Shown: one piece after another, positions 9,351-19,482 of the stretch
Layout of the letters: each line of letters starts with the position of its first letter
Position numbering within the stretch: the stretch's first letter is position 1
Assembly: GCA_964624145.1 (NCBI GenBank)
Contig: CAZUXT010000013.1
Span: forward strand, 7,854 to 71,853
Direction: 5' to 3'
From: WJMT01 sp964624145
GTDB taxonomy: Bacteria > Acidobacteriota > Aminicenantia > Aminicenantales > Aminicenantaceae
DNA: 64,000 nt
Notes under the pieces: model-generated
Told to the model about the DNA's origin: nothing
Database searches by the model: none
The model's input: only the letters and a program-made list of their open reading frames with translations
Made by a program: the position numbers and the translations under genes

Positions 9351-11012
9351 ATGGCTGAAATGAAACTTATCGGGGGGTACCCGGAATATATGCGTAAGTC
9401 TATAAAAAAGGTCGAACAAACCAGGATGAAGAGAAAAGACTACACTCCCCCAGCATTCACTCCGGAAGAACAAAAGGAAGTGCTCCAACTTCATCCGGAC
9501 TTTGCTCCAGGTGGAAAAAGAAAATTATCCATTGGGCCCAATAAAGGAGACATCGGCCCTATCGAGGTATTGGATTTGCTCGAAGCTTACCCTCTTATCG
9601 AAGAAAAAGATGTTGATCTTTCCAACGCCGATTTCAACACTGAAATCCTTATAATCGGTGGAGGGCTTGCAGGCACCACAGCTGCGATCTGGGCTAATGA
9701 AAGCGGCATTAAGACCAAAGACATCCTTCTCGCCAATAAGTTAAGACACGGTGATGCCAATTCAATCATGGCTGAGGGAGGAACTCAAGCCGCGGATAGA
9801 CCTAATGATTCTCTGCTCCGCCATTATTTAGACACCATGGGCGGAGGGCATTATGCTAACAAGCCAGATGTTCTCAATGCCTTGGTCAATGATGCCCCTT
9901 TTATCATGCAGTGGCTTTTAAAACTGGGAGCTATCATTGACCGCGAAGAAAACGGAGATTTTGTTGAGAAATGGGGAGGAGGAACTTCCGTAAGAAGACT
10001 TCATTCCTGCAGAGACTACACTGGGCTTGAGGAGTTTAGAGTCATAAGAGACGAATTTCGAAATAGAGAAATCCCCTGCATCGAACATTATCCTGCGGTT
10101 GAGCTACTCACAGATGGCAAAGGTAGAGTCACAGGAGCCGTTCTCTGGAATATTGAAACAGGAGAATATAAAATAGTCAAAGCCAAAGCCACCATTTTGG
10201 CCACAGGCGGTTTTGGAAGACTTCATATCAGAGGTTTTCCCACAACCAATCACTATGGGGCCACTTGTGATGGAGTGGTTTTGGCTTACCATGCCGGCGC
10301 TAAACTGAGAGACATAGATACAGTTCAGTATCATCCGACCGGTGCTGCCTATCCTATACAAATCATTGGCTATCTTCTCACAGAAAAGCTCAGGAGTTCA
10401 GGAGCTCAGCCTGTTAATAAAGACGGAGAAGCCTTTGTGTTTCCTCTTGAACCGCGAGATGTTGAGGCTTCTTCATTCATTAAAGAATGTTATGTTAAAG
10501 AGAAAGGAATCACCACTCCTACAGGACTAAGGGGTATTTGGCTGGACACTCCCCTTATCGAAATTAAAAACGGAGATGGATACATAGATAAGGCTTTCCC
10601 TGGAATGAGAAGAATGTACAACAGGTTTGATATCGACATGAGAAAAGACCCTGTTCTTGTCTTTCCTACTCTCCATTACCAAAACGGAGGAGTCGAGACA
10701 GATCCATGGGGCAAAACAAGTCTCCATGGTCTCTGGGTAGCAGGTGAAGTCTCCGGAGGCGTGCACGGCAAAAACAGACTCATGGGAAATTCAACTCTTG
10801 ACACCATGGTGTTTGGAAGAAGAGCAGGGATATCTACGGCAGAATATGTTAAAAACAACAATCCCACTCTAAAGCTAACTCTGGAACACACCAAAAAATA
10901 CATAAAGCAGCTCAAGGATGCGGGAATAAAAACTGATAGAAGAGCTCCTATACTTCTTCCTGATTATAGAGGAAAAGCAGCCTTATCCCGAATGATTGAT
11001 GTTTTCCAATAA
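9351..11012 (+). CDS. Soluble fumarate reductase/succinate dehydrogenase flavoprotein
   Basis: This 553-residue FAD enzyme has the GGGLAG dinucleotide loop near residue 103, the YHPTG and HYQNGG substrate-side histidine motifs and KNRLMGNS with the catalytic-type arginine, as in FrdA/SdhA and TfrA. The residue aligned with the covalently flavinylated His (five before the AEGG glutamate) is N137, so FAD is probably bound noncovalently, as in L-aspartate oxidase. The tail after the FAD domain is short compared with SdhA. No membrane anchor (FrdC/D) follows, which supports a cytoplasmic thiol- or ferredoxin-linked enzyme. Start ATG 9351 is chosen because TAAGGAG precedes it by a normal spacing; a longer in-frame extension reaches into the upstream gene. 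Confidence 0.87.
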   Translation: MAEMKLIGGYPEYMRKSIKKVEQTRMKRKDYTPPAFTPEEQKEVLQLHPDFAPGGKRKLSIGPNKGDIGPIEVLDLLEAYPLIEEKDVDLSNADFNTEILIIGGGLAGTTAAIWANESGIKTKDILLANKLRHGDANSIMAEGGTQAADRPNDSLLRHYLDTMGGGHYANKPDVLNALVNDAPFIMQWLLKLGAIIDREENGDFVEKWGGGTSVRRLHSCRDYTGLEEFRVIRDEFRNREIPCIEHYPAVELLTDGKGRVTGAVLWNIETGEYKIVKAKATILATGGFGRLHIRGFPTTNHYGATCDGVVLAYHAGAKLRDIDTVQYHPTGAAYPIQIIGYLLTEKLRSSGAQPVNKDGEAFVFPLEPRDVEASSFIKECYVKEKGITTPTGLRGIWLDTPLIEIKNGDGYIDKAFPGMRRMYNRFDIDMRKDPVLVFPTLHYQNGGVETDPWGKTSLHGLWVAGEVSGGVHGKNRLMGNSTLDTMVFGRRAGISTAEYVKNNNPTLKLTLEHTKKYIKQLKDAGIKTDRRAPILLPDYRGKAALSRMIDVFQ

Positions 11013-11100
11013 AAGTGGGGCTTTATAAATAGGTTTTCTTCCAAATTATAATAACATTTAAGCTCAGCTGCTGACTTTTCAGCTTTTACTTTGTGTGTAT

Positions 11101-11547
11101 TTATCCGTCTACTTCAAAATCCCCGCTATTTCCATTGCCTTCAGAACCTTCTCCTTCATCAGCGAACTTCTGCTCCAAAGCAATTATTTTTACCAGGCTC
11201 CCAGGATAGTTCTGCTTCTTTTTTTCCCCGTATGGATTGAACTGAACTCCGGACTGATATTTATAGCTTTTTCCCGGATTGGCAGCAGACCATCTGACTT
11301 GACCCAGAATCTCCAAAGGAATTCTCTCACCTGGAACGGAAACTTTCATTTTTATTTTTGCATTTATATCAAGCTTATTCTGGCATAGAAACCGGAGTCC
11401 TCCCCGGCTGATATCAAGCACAGGGCAGAACTCCTCGCCATACGTTCTTTTTAATTTTGGAGAAAAACGGAAGACTTTATAGTTAACCGTAGCGCCTGGT
11501 ATTTCAAATCGAATGCAGGCTCTTCTTTCTATTCCCTTTTTTTCCAT
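11101..11547 (-). CDS. PilZ-domain protein
   Basis: This 148-residue protein is essentially one PilZ domain. The c-di-GMP signature is present as R-x-x-x-R (RRACIR, residues 7-12) and DISRGG near residue 45, so it should bind the messenger. The tail is rich in Glu and Gly. AAGGAG precedes the ATG. It stands alone between the convergent redox operon and a repeat element. Its target is unknown. Three other c-di-GMP-type proteins are in the window. Confidence 0.85.
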   Translation of the reverse strand: MEKKGIERRACIRFEIPGATVNYKVFRFSPKLKRTYGEEFCPVLDISRGGLRFLCQNKLDINAKIKMKVSVPGERIPLEILGQVRWSAANPGKSYKYQSGVQFNPYGEKKKQNYPGSLVKIIALEQKFADEGEGSEGNGNSGDFEVDG

Positions 11548-11661
11548 AAAAAACTCCTTCTTGAACTCCCGTCAATCATTTTCTTTTTAATCTCCCTAAA
11601 TTTATAACATATCTTCTCTAAAAGTCAATCTTTTATACATTATCCCTATCCTGATATGGTG

Positions 11662-11689
11662 ATCGGCATCTTTTATAAATTATCCATAT
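11662..11689. repeat. Truncated right end of AT-rich repeat family B
   Basis: These 28 bp are identical to the right end of the complete element next door (11927-11954). The last 14 bp (TAAATTATCCATAT) face the left end of that element across CTCG, forming a perfect 14-bp inverted repeat (11676-11689 / 11694-11707). This looks like a remnant of a second copy abutting the complete one. Confidence 0.75.
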
Positions 11690-11693
11690 CTCG

Positions 11694-11954
11694 ATATGGA
11701 TAATTTACGAGTCGAAATTGCCGTAGATGCGAGGCACAGGGCATGAAGCCGTGGTCCTTCACTGCAAATGTCCTGTAACGACGCAGATACGGTGACATCG
11801 GCTCGCCTGTAAGGTAAAAGATGCTGATAATAAGATAAAATATGCTCTCTCTGATTCAACTCAATTGTTAGGTCTAAAAAATAAACAACAAGAATTATGA
11901 AAATTAAGAATAATAATGAATAATGTATCGGCATCTTTTATAAATTATCCATAT
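11694..11954. repeat. Family B inverted-repeat element, complete copy (261 bp)
   Basis: The element is bounded by perfect 14-bp terminal inverted repeats, ATATGGATAATTTA at 11694-11707 and TAAATTATCCATAT at 11941-11954. Its left arm (ACGAGTCG then AGATGCGAGGC) recurs at 40290-40320, and a 33-bp internal stretch (11797-11829) recurs inverted at 63968-64000 with four differences. It encodes no credible protein. Its right end overlaps the 3' end of glyS and supplies that gene's final codons and stop. Between 11548 and 11937 there is no other gene. Confidence 0.75.
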
Positions 11955-14025
11955 CCACGACCACTTGGGAATAGTCCGCAACCCTTGAAAACAGCCGGCT
12001 TACAGCCCGAAGAAGCGCAAGCCTGTTTTTTCTTAGCTTCGGGTCATCAGCCATCACCAGGACATGATCGAAAAAGCTGTCTATGGTTGATCTGATCTCA
12101 AGTATATAATTCTGGGCTTTACTGAAATCTCCTGTTGAAATCAAAGGCATTATTTTCTCTTTGAGCGTGGAATAATCCGTGTACAGTTTTATTTCCTCTT
12201 TTTCTATAAAAAGGTCCGGATTCATGCTCCTCTTTGGCTGTCCTCTGAGTATATTGTTCACTCTCTTAACAACAATGATCAATGAATTGAACTCAGAACT
12301 GTCCTTGATCTCATCCAGAGCTTTCAGTCTGAGATAAGAATAATATATATTATCGAATCCTGCTCCAAGAGCTGCTTTAACCAGATCATACCGGTACCCC
12401 TGTTTCTCATAAAGATGGATGAGGCGGTCCTTAAAAAAGGCTTCACAGTCTTTGATGATAACCTGGCTGGATTTATCTAAAAGATTTTTGTATCCAGAGA
12501 TTGTCTGATGGATCAAACGGGATAAGGAAAAGCTTATTTTCTTGTCAAGAACAGTCCTGCAAATGCCCTGCGCATTCCTTCTCAATCCAAAAGGATCTTT
12601 GGACCCTGAAACTTCTATCCCGATCCCGAATGCCCCTACTATGGAATCAATCTTATCTGCAATGGAGAGGATAGCTCCGTTCATACTGGAAGGTGAAGGA
12701 TCGTCCTGGCTGACTGGCTGGTAGTGTTCATAAACCGCTTTCCAGACCTGCTCCGGGTAGCCCTGCTCTTTTGCATAAAGGCCTCCGGTTCTTCCTTGAA
12801 GGGACGGAAACTCTCTGACCATTTCCGTGATCAAATCCACTTTGCACAACTCAGCAGACTGCAGGAGATATTTGTTTTCCTTAATGCCCGTTTGATTTGA
12901 AAGAAATTGAGCGAGCTCTTTAATTCTTGAAGTCTTTTCTTTATAATTTCCCAATCTTTCCTGATAAATAATCCTGCTGAGAAGGGATTTCTTTTCTTCC
13001 AGTGAAGTTTCCAAGTCATGTACCCAGAAAAAACGGGCGTCTTCCAGTCTTGCCTTGAGCACTCTTTCGTTGCCCTTCTTTACAAGCAGCTTTTCATCAG
13101 GGCTTCCGTCAGAAACACCAAGGAATACAGGAAGTTGTTTGTTGTTTTTATCCACTACTGAAAAAAGGTTCTGCCCCACTTTCATGGCTGTGCTGAGGAT
13201 CTCTATGGGTAATTTCAGATAGTCCTTAGGAAACTCTCCCATGAAGGCATAAGGATATTCCACGTCATAAGTGACTTTGTCCAGAAGTTCTTTATCAGGA
13301 TACACTTTTGCATCCAGAGGAGCGAGCTTCTCTTTGATCTGTTTTTCGATACTTTTTTTTCTGGACTCAGCATCTATGATGACCTTTTTTTGTTTGAGTT
13401 TGGATAAATAATCCTTGAATGAGCTGACCTTGATTTTTTCCGGAAAAAACAGCTTATGCCCGTATGTATAATGAGATGCTAAGATATTTCCGATTTTGAA
13501 TGGGATAGCATTCCCGCCGCCCAAACAAAGAATATTTTTAATCGGCCTGGAAAAACGAAAAGAGCTCTGCCCCCATCTCATCATTTTGGGAAAAGAAAGC
13601 TCTTTAATCAGCTCCGGAAGAATATCTTTCAGAAGCCCGGCAGCCTCTTTTCCCTGGATTGATTTTGTAATGCTGACATATTCTCCCTTTTTGTTCTTTA
13701 TGATCTCCAGGTCACTGACTTCAACATTGTGTGACTTTGCAAATCCTTTAGCTGCAGAGGTAGGATGGCTGTTCTTATCAAAGGCGGCTTTTTTGGGAGG
13801 CCCTATGACGACTTCCTCTTTTGGGTGCTGTTTTGATACGATCTCGGCATACAAAACCAGCCTCCTGCATGTCCCGAAGGTCTGAATGTCTCCGGGTTCG
13901 TTCTTCTTATCAACCAAATGAACATCCACGAGCTTCCTTTGGAGTCCTTGTTTGAGCTGATCCAAAGCCGTCTTTACATGAAGCGCGGGCATCTCTTCTG
14001 TATTGATCTCCAATAAAAGTTCCAT
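11938..14025 (-). CDS. glyS: Glycyl-tRNA synthetase beta subunit
   Basis: The 695-residue beta subunit of the bacterial alpha2beta2 glycyl-tRNA synthetase starts with the family's MELLLEINTEEMPA and ends with a tRNA-binding DALR-type region. It helps bind and charge tRNA-Gly together with GlyQ. It is the last gene of the glycine operon, 5 bp after glyQ, with AGGAG inside the glyQ end. Its terminal Asp-Asn-Leu-stop is written by the right end of a family B repeat, so the element probably inserted at or replaced the original 3' end. Confidence 0.95.
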   Translation of the reverse strand: MELLLEINTEEMPALHVKTALDQLKQGLQRKLVDVHLVDKKNEPGDIQTFGTCRRLVLYAEIVSKQHPKEEVVIGPPKKAAFDKNSHPTSAAKGFAKSHNVEVSDLEIIKNKKGEYVSITKSIQGKEAAGLLKDILPELIKELSFPKMMRWGQSSFRFSRPIKNILCLGGGNAIPFKIGNILASHYTYGHKLFFPEKIKVSSFKDYLSKLKQKKVIIDAESRKKSIEKQIKEKLAPLDAKVYPDKELLDKVTYDVEYPYAFMGEFPKDYLKLPIEILSTAMKVGQNLFSVVDKNNKQLPVFLGVSDGSPDEKLLVKKGNERVLKARLEDARFFWVHDLETSLEEKKSLLSRIIYQERLGNYKEKTSRIKELAQFLSNQTGIKENKYLLQSAELCKVDLITEMVREFPSLQGRTGGLYAKEQGYPEQVWKAVYEHYQPVSQDDPSPSSMNGAILSIADKIDSIVGAFGIGIEVSGSKDPFGLRRNAQGICRTVLDKKISFSLSRLIHQTISGYKNLLDKSSQVIIKDCEAFFKDRLIHLYEKQGYRYDLVKAALGAGFDNIYYSYLRLKALDEIKDSSEFNSLIIVVKRVNNILRGQPKRSMNPDLFIEKEEIKLYTDYSTLKEKIMPLISTGDFSKAQNYILEIRSTIDSFFDHVLVMADDPKLRKNRLALLRAVSRLFSRVADYSQVVVDMDNL

Positions 14026-14030
14026 ACGAA

Positions 14031-14876
14031 CTAGGACTCCTTTCCGGCCGTATATTTTTGAGTGATTTGAATAACCAGGGCCCTTATCTGGGAAATAATC
14101 TTGACTCTTTCTGTCACACTGATGGCGCCGCGGGAATCAAGAAGATTGAATATATGCGAACATTTCAAACACATATCATAAGCGGGAAAAAGGAGGCCTT
14201 TTCTTATCAATTTTCTTGCTTCCCGAACGTTCATCGAAAAGGACGCATGCAAAGAATTAATATCGGCCTGGTTGAAATTGTACTCTGAAAACTCTTTCTC
14301 CTCCAGGAGTCTCAGGTCCCTGTATGTCACATCTTCGGACCACTTCAAGTCATAAATATTGTCGACCCCCTCCAGAAACATTTCCATCCGCTCAAGCCCA
14401 TATGTTATCTCCACAGGAACCGGGAACACTTCCTGACCGCCTGCCTGCTGGAAGTAGGTGAATTGAGTGATTTCAAGCCCATCCAGCAGCACCTGCCATC
14501 CAACTCCCCATGCTCCTATGGTGGGTGACTCCCAATTGTCCTCGTCAAATCTAATGTCATGTTCCTCTAGTTTGATGCCCAGAAATTTCAGACTTTCCAA
14601 ATATCTCTCCTGAATATCTGAGGGAGACGGCTTCATGATAACCTGATACTGGAAATGTTTCTGGACTCTGTGAGGATTCTCCCCGAACCTTCCGTCCGTG
14701 GGTCTTCTGGATGGCTGGACATAAGCCACATTCCAGGATTTTTTATCAATGACTCTGAAAAATGTATCCGGAGTCATGGTCCCTGCTCCCACTTCCACAT
14801 CATAAGGCTGTGCCAGATAACAGCCTTGAGCAGCCCAAAATTCCTGAAGCTTCATGATCAGATTTTGAATGCTCAT
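14031..14876 (-). CDS. glyQ: Glycyl-tRNA synthetase alpha subunit
   Basis: The 281-residue class II catalytic subunit is recognised by FWAAQGCYLAQPYDVEVGAG near the N-terminus and the TPDTFFRV and WQVLLDGLEITQFTYFQQ segments. It activates glycine and joins it to tRNA-Gly. It sits between gcvPB (13 bp upstream) and glyS, which ties glycyl-tRNA formation to glycine catabolism in one transcript. Confidence 0.96.
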   Translation of the reverse strand: MSIQNLIMKLQEFWAAQGCYLAQPYDVEVGAGTMTPDTFFRVIDKKSWNVAYVQPSRRPTDGRFGENPHRVQKHFQYQVIMKPSPSDIQERYLESLKFLGIKLEEHDIRFDEDNWESPTIGAWGVGWQVLLDGLEITQFTYFQQAGGQEVFPVPVEITYGLERMEMFLEGVDNIYDLKWSEDVTYRDLRLLEEKEFSEYNFNQADINSLHASFSMNVREARKLIRKGLLFPAYDMCLKCSHIFNLLDSRGAISVTERVKIISQIRALVIQITQKYTAGKES

Positions 14877-14889
14877 CGGTCTCTTTATC

Positions 14890-16332
<1,443 letters not shown>

Positions 16333-16357
16333 CTTAAATTCCTTTCTTCTCTTTTTA

Positions 16358-17707
16358 TCAGGCCGCTAAAATGTCTGTTAAAATTTCCGCAAATCTGTCT
16401 ATATCCTTTTTTTGGCTCGCTTCGGTCACGCACACAAGGCCGCAGTTTTCAAGCTCAGGATAAAACTTCTCAAGAGAAATCCCCGGAATGATATTTTTTC
16501 GTATGAATTCGTTTTCGACTTCTCTCCACTTCTTCTCTGTCTTGATGACGAATTCATTGTATATCTCTCCGGAAAAGGAAGCTTTGACTCCTGGGATGTC
16601 TGTAAAAAGGTCATAAGCATAGTTGGCTTTCTGTATATTCTGCCGGGCCCATTCCCTTAATCCCTGCTCTCCAAGCAGTTCCAGGAATATGGTTGCCCTG
16701 AGCGCACACAGCGCTTGATTCGTACAAATATTAGAAGTGGCTCTTTCCCTTCTTATATGCTGTTCTCTGGTAGATAAAGTCAGCACAAATCCCCGGTTTC
16801 CATCGATATCTTTTGTCTCTCCTGAAATCCGGCCTGGAAACTGCCTTATAAATTCCTTGTTGCAGGCCATAAATCCCAGATAAGGACCCCCGAAACTCAA
16901 AGGAATCCCAAAGGACTGGGCTTCTCCTGTAGCAATATCCGCTCCCATCTCACCCGGGGCCTTAAGCAAGCCCAGAGAGCTGGCCTCTGCAGATACCGCT
17001 ATGGACAGAGCTTTGTTTTCATGGGCATAAGCTGAAATCTTATCTAAATCTTCAATGACACCGAAAAAATTTGGAGACTGACACACCACTGCGGAAGTAT
17101 CGTTATCCATGTTTTTTTCAAGTTCAGCCGTATCAATCCTTCCTGTCTCATCATAACCAATCTCACTGACAGATATACCAAGGTTCCTGGTATACGTCTT
17201 GATGACCTGCCTGTAATGAGGATGGACCGTTTTTGGAACCAGTACCTTTGACTTTCGGTTAATACGAATGGCCATCAATACGGCTTCAGCCGCACCTGAA
17301 GCTCCGTCATAAAGGGAGGCATTGGCAATGTCCATTCCCGTCAATTGACATATCAACGTCTGGAATTCAAATATCAACTGCAGAGTACCCTGGCTGACTT
17401 CCGCCTGATAAGGAGTATAAGGGCTTACAAACTCTCCCCTGCTGCTCAAATAGTCCACAGTAGCAGGAATAAAATGCCGGTAAGCTCCGGCTCCCTGAAA
17501 GGATATGTATTCATTGTTTTTGTTTTTCCGGGCACATTCATTAAAATATTCCAATAATTCAGGCTCTGACTTTGCTGGCGGAATCTTTAAATCCCGGCCC
17601 AGTTTTATATCATCCGGAATGCAGTCAAAGAGCTTCTTTGGAGAAGCCACTCCAATGGCTTTGAGCATCTCTCTTTTGTCCTTCTCACTTAAAGCAATAT
17701 AACTCAT
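16358..17707 (-). CDS. gcvPA: Glycine dehydrogenase (decarboxylating) subunit 1
   Basis: The 449-residue N-terminal half of the split P-protein begins with MSYIALSEKDKREML and contains the YQAEVSQGTLQ and SLYDGASGAAEA segments typical of the family. It forms the active P-protein with GcvPB. The ribosome site is weak (AAAGAAAGAAC). It follows gcvH by 22 bp. Confidence 0.95.
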   Translation of the reverse strand: MSYIALSEKDKREMLKAIGVASPKKLFDCIPDDIKLGRDLKIPPAKSEPELLEYFNECARKNKNNEYISFQGAGAYRHFIPATVDYLSSRGEFVSPYTPYQAEVSQGTLQLIFEFQTLICQLTGMDIANASLYDGASGAAEAVLMAIRINRKSKVLVPKTVHPHYRQVIKTYTRNLGISVSEIGYDETGRIDTAELEKNMDNDTSAVVCQSPNFFGVIEDLDKISAYAHENKALSIAVSAEASSLGLLKAPGEMGADIATGEAQSFGIPLSFGGPYLGFMACNKEFIRQFPGRISGETKDIDGNRGFVLTLSTREQHIRRERATSNICTNQALCALRATIFLELLGEQGLREWARQNIQKANYAYDLFTDIPGVKASFSGEIYNEFVIKTEKKWREVENEFIRKNIIPGISLEKFYPELENCGLVCVTEASQKKDIDRFAEILTDILAA

Positions 17708-17729
17708 TTTTTTGTTCTTTCTTTAGAAT

Positions 17730-18122
17730 TTATTCCTCATCTTTGAGCCCTTCCAAATATTTTTCATATTCGGAAGCAGACATAAGTTCATCCAAGTCTG
17801 ATTTATCCTTTACTTTGAGTTTTATGATCCAGCCTTTTGAATGAGGATCCTGGTTCAAAATCTCAGGATCATCGTTCAATCCTTCATTCACCTCTGTTAC
17901 TTCCCCGGATATGGGAGAATAAATATCAGAGACAGCTTTTACGGACTCCACTACTCCCAAGGTTTGATGAGACTTCATTTCCTCTCCGACATCAGGAAGC
18001 TCAACAAACACGACATCGCCCAGCTGGCTCTGGGCAAAATCTGTAATACCAACAGTAGCTATGTCTCCTTCAACCTTAACCCATTCATGGTCTTTTGTGT
18101 AACGAAATCTTTCCGGATACAT
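17730..18122 (-). CDS. gcvH: Glycine cleavage system H protein
   Basis: The 130-residue lipoyl carrier has the attachment lysine at K62 in GVVESVKAVSDIYSP. It shuttles the aminomethyl group between the P- and T-proteins. AAAAGGAGG lies just upstream of the start. The 104-bp gap to gcvT is the largest inside this operon. No lipoate ligase or synthase gene is in the window. Confidence 0.96.
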   Translation of the reverse strand: MYPERFRYTKDHEWVKVEGDIATVGITDFAQSQLGDVVFVELPDVGEEMKSHQTLGVVESVKAVSDIYSPISGEVTEVNEGLNDDPEILNQDPHSKGWIIKLKVKDKSDLDELMSASEYEKYLEGLKDEE

Positions 18123-18226
18123 TCTAACCTCCTTTTCTTAAGGTATCTTCATAATTACTTTTACTTATTATAACTTAAATTGTCCGAAGTTTAACGTAAA
18201 ACCAATTTTTTTTGCCCTTTGCCAGG

Positions 18227-19318
18227 CTATCCATTTTTTCTGGAATAAAAGGGCATATCGACTACTTTGGCTTCCACTTTCTTATCCCTGATTCCAATAG
18301 CAATATGAGTCCCTGGTTCCAAATACTGGACAGGAAGATAGGTCAAACCAATGCTTTTTTTGAAAGAGGGAGAAAAAGTACCTGATGTTACTTTTGAAAC
18401 CTCTTCTTCTCCGATGAAAACTGGATAGTCATGCCTGGCAATACCTCTTCCCAGCATCTCGAATCCTGCGATTCTTCTCTTCACTCCTTCCTCTTTCTGA
18501 CGGAAAAGGCTTTCCCTTCCCATAAAATCTCCTTTTTTAAATTTAACCAGCCATCCCAGCCCCGCCTCAAGAGCAGTCGTGGTATCATCTATGTCATTGC
18601 CATAGAGCATAAGACACGCTTCCAGGCGAAGAGTATCTCTTGCACCCAACCCAATAGGCTTTACCCCGAATTTTTCTCCCTTCTCAAATATCGATTCCCA
18701 TATTTTTTCTGGTCTCGGCGAAAGAGTGTATATCTCAAATCCGTCCTCTCCCGTATATCCGGTGCGGGAAACAATGGATTCCTCTCCGCACACTTGACCC
18801 CATCTGACTTGAAACGGTTTCATATCCTCCAGTCCAATGTCTGTAAGGGACTTCAGAATATCTATGGCCTTTGGCCCTTGTAAAGCGAGCTGGGTGTACT
18901 GATCGCTCACATTTCGCACTTCCACATTAAAGCCGCTTTTGTAGCTCAGGACCCACTCAAAGTCTTTATCCGTATTTGCTGCGTTAACAACCAGCAGATA
19001 CTGCGTGTCCTCAAGTTTATAGACCAGCATATCATCAACAAAAGTCCCTTTCGGAGTGGTCAGAGCTGAATACTGTGCTTTTTGAGTGTCCAGTCGGGAG
19101 GCATCGTTCGGAGTCAAAAATTGAACATAATCAAGGGCTTGAGGCCCGGAAACGAGAATCTCTCCCATATGGCTCACATCGAACAGACCGGCCTGTTTTC
19201 TTACGGCAAGGTGTTCCTCTCTAATGCCTGAATACTCCACAGGCATTTCCCAACCGAAAAACTCGACCATTTTTGCTCCCATATCCTTATGATTCTTATA
19301 AAGCCTTGTTTTCTTCAT
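18227..19318 (-). CDS. gcvT: Glycine cleavage T protein (aminomethyltransferase)
   Basis: The 363-residue tetrahydrofolate-dependent T-protein shows the family start (GAKMVEFFGWEMPVEYSG), GLFDVSHMGE and GYTGEDGFEIY. It releases ammonia and forms methylene-tetrahydrofolate. It is the first gene of the six-gene glycine operon. I found no two-aptamer glycine riboswitch in the 164-bp leader shared divergently with argS. Confidence 0.96.
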   Translation of the reverse strand: MKKTRLYKNHKDMGAKMVEFFGWEMPVEYSGIREEHLAVRKQAGLFDVSHMGEILVSGPQALDYVQFLTPNDASRLDTQKAQYSALTTPKGTFVDDMLVYKLEDTQYLLVVNAANTDKDFEWVLSYKSGFNVEVRNVSDQYTQLALQGPKAIDILKSLTDIGLEDMKPFQVRWGQVCGEESIVSRTGYTGEDGFEIYTLSPRPEKIWESIFEKGEKFGVKPIGLGARDTLRLEACLMLYGNDIDDTTTALEAGLGWLVKFKKGDFMGRESLFRQKEEGVKRRIAGFEMLGRGIARHDYPVFIGEEEVSKVTSGTFSPSFKKSIGLTYLPVQYLEPGTHIAIGIRDKKVEAKVVDMPFYSRKNG

Positions 19319-19387
19319 CTTTATCCTCTTTCTTTGTTAAATCCGGATCCTCTCTCTATCCTGTGGCTTGACCTCAACTTTTAAATG

Positions 19388-19456
19388 ATCCGGGTGAAAT
19401 AATTTACTACCATATAACAGAGGGTTATGCAACCCTATTTTATGAATAATCCGGAT
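19388..19456. repeat. Degenerate family B repeat between gcvT and argS
   Basis: ATCCGG at 19388 and CCGGAT at 19451 bound a 69-bp stretch whose right half (GCAACCCTATTTTATGAATA) nearly matches the right half of the short copy at 40319-40338. It lies immediately before the argS promoter and may contribute its -35 region. Confidence 0.45.
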
Positions 19457-19468
19457 ATATGATATAAT
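19440..19468 (+). promoter_or_regulatory. Predicted argS promoter with near-leaderless start
   Basis: TATAAT at 19463-19468 with TTATGA 17 bp upstream (19440-19445). Transcription would begin near 19475, only about 8 nt before the argS ATG, and no Shine-Dalgarno sequence is visible. Confidence 0.5.
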
Positions 19469-19482
19469 GTTGCGAAAAAACA

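Noticed and set aside
11680..11934. 84-codon - strand frame before glyS
   Set aside because: It lies entirely within the family B inverted-repeat element and has a composition unlike real genes here.
19319..19482. Possible glycine riboswitch before gcvT
   Set aside because: No paired aptamer pattern with conserved GG cores could be traced on the - strand. The space is mostly an AT-rich repeat and the argS promoter.
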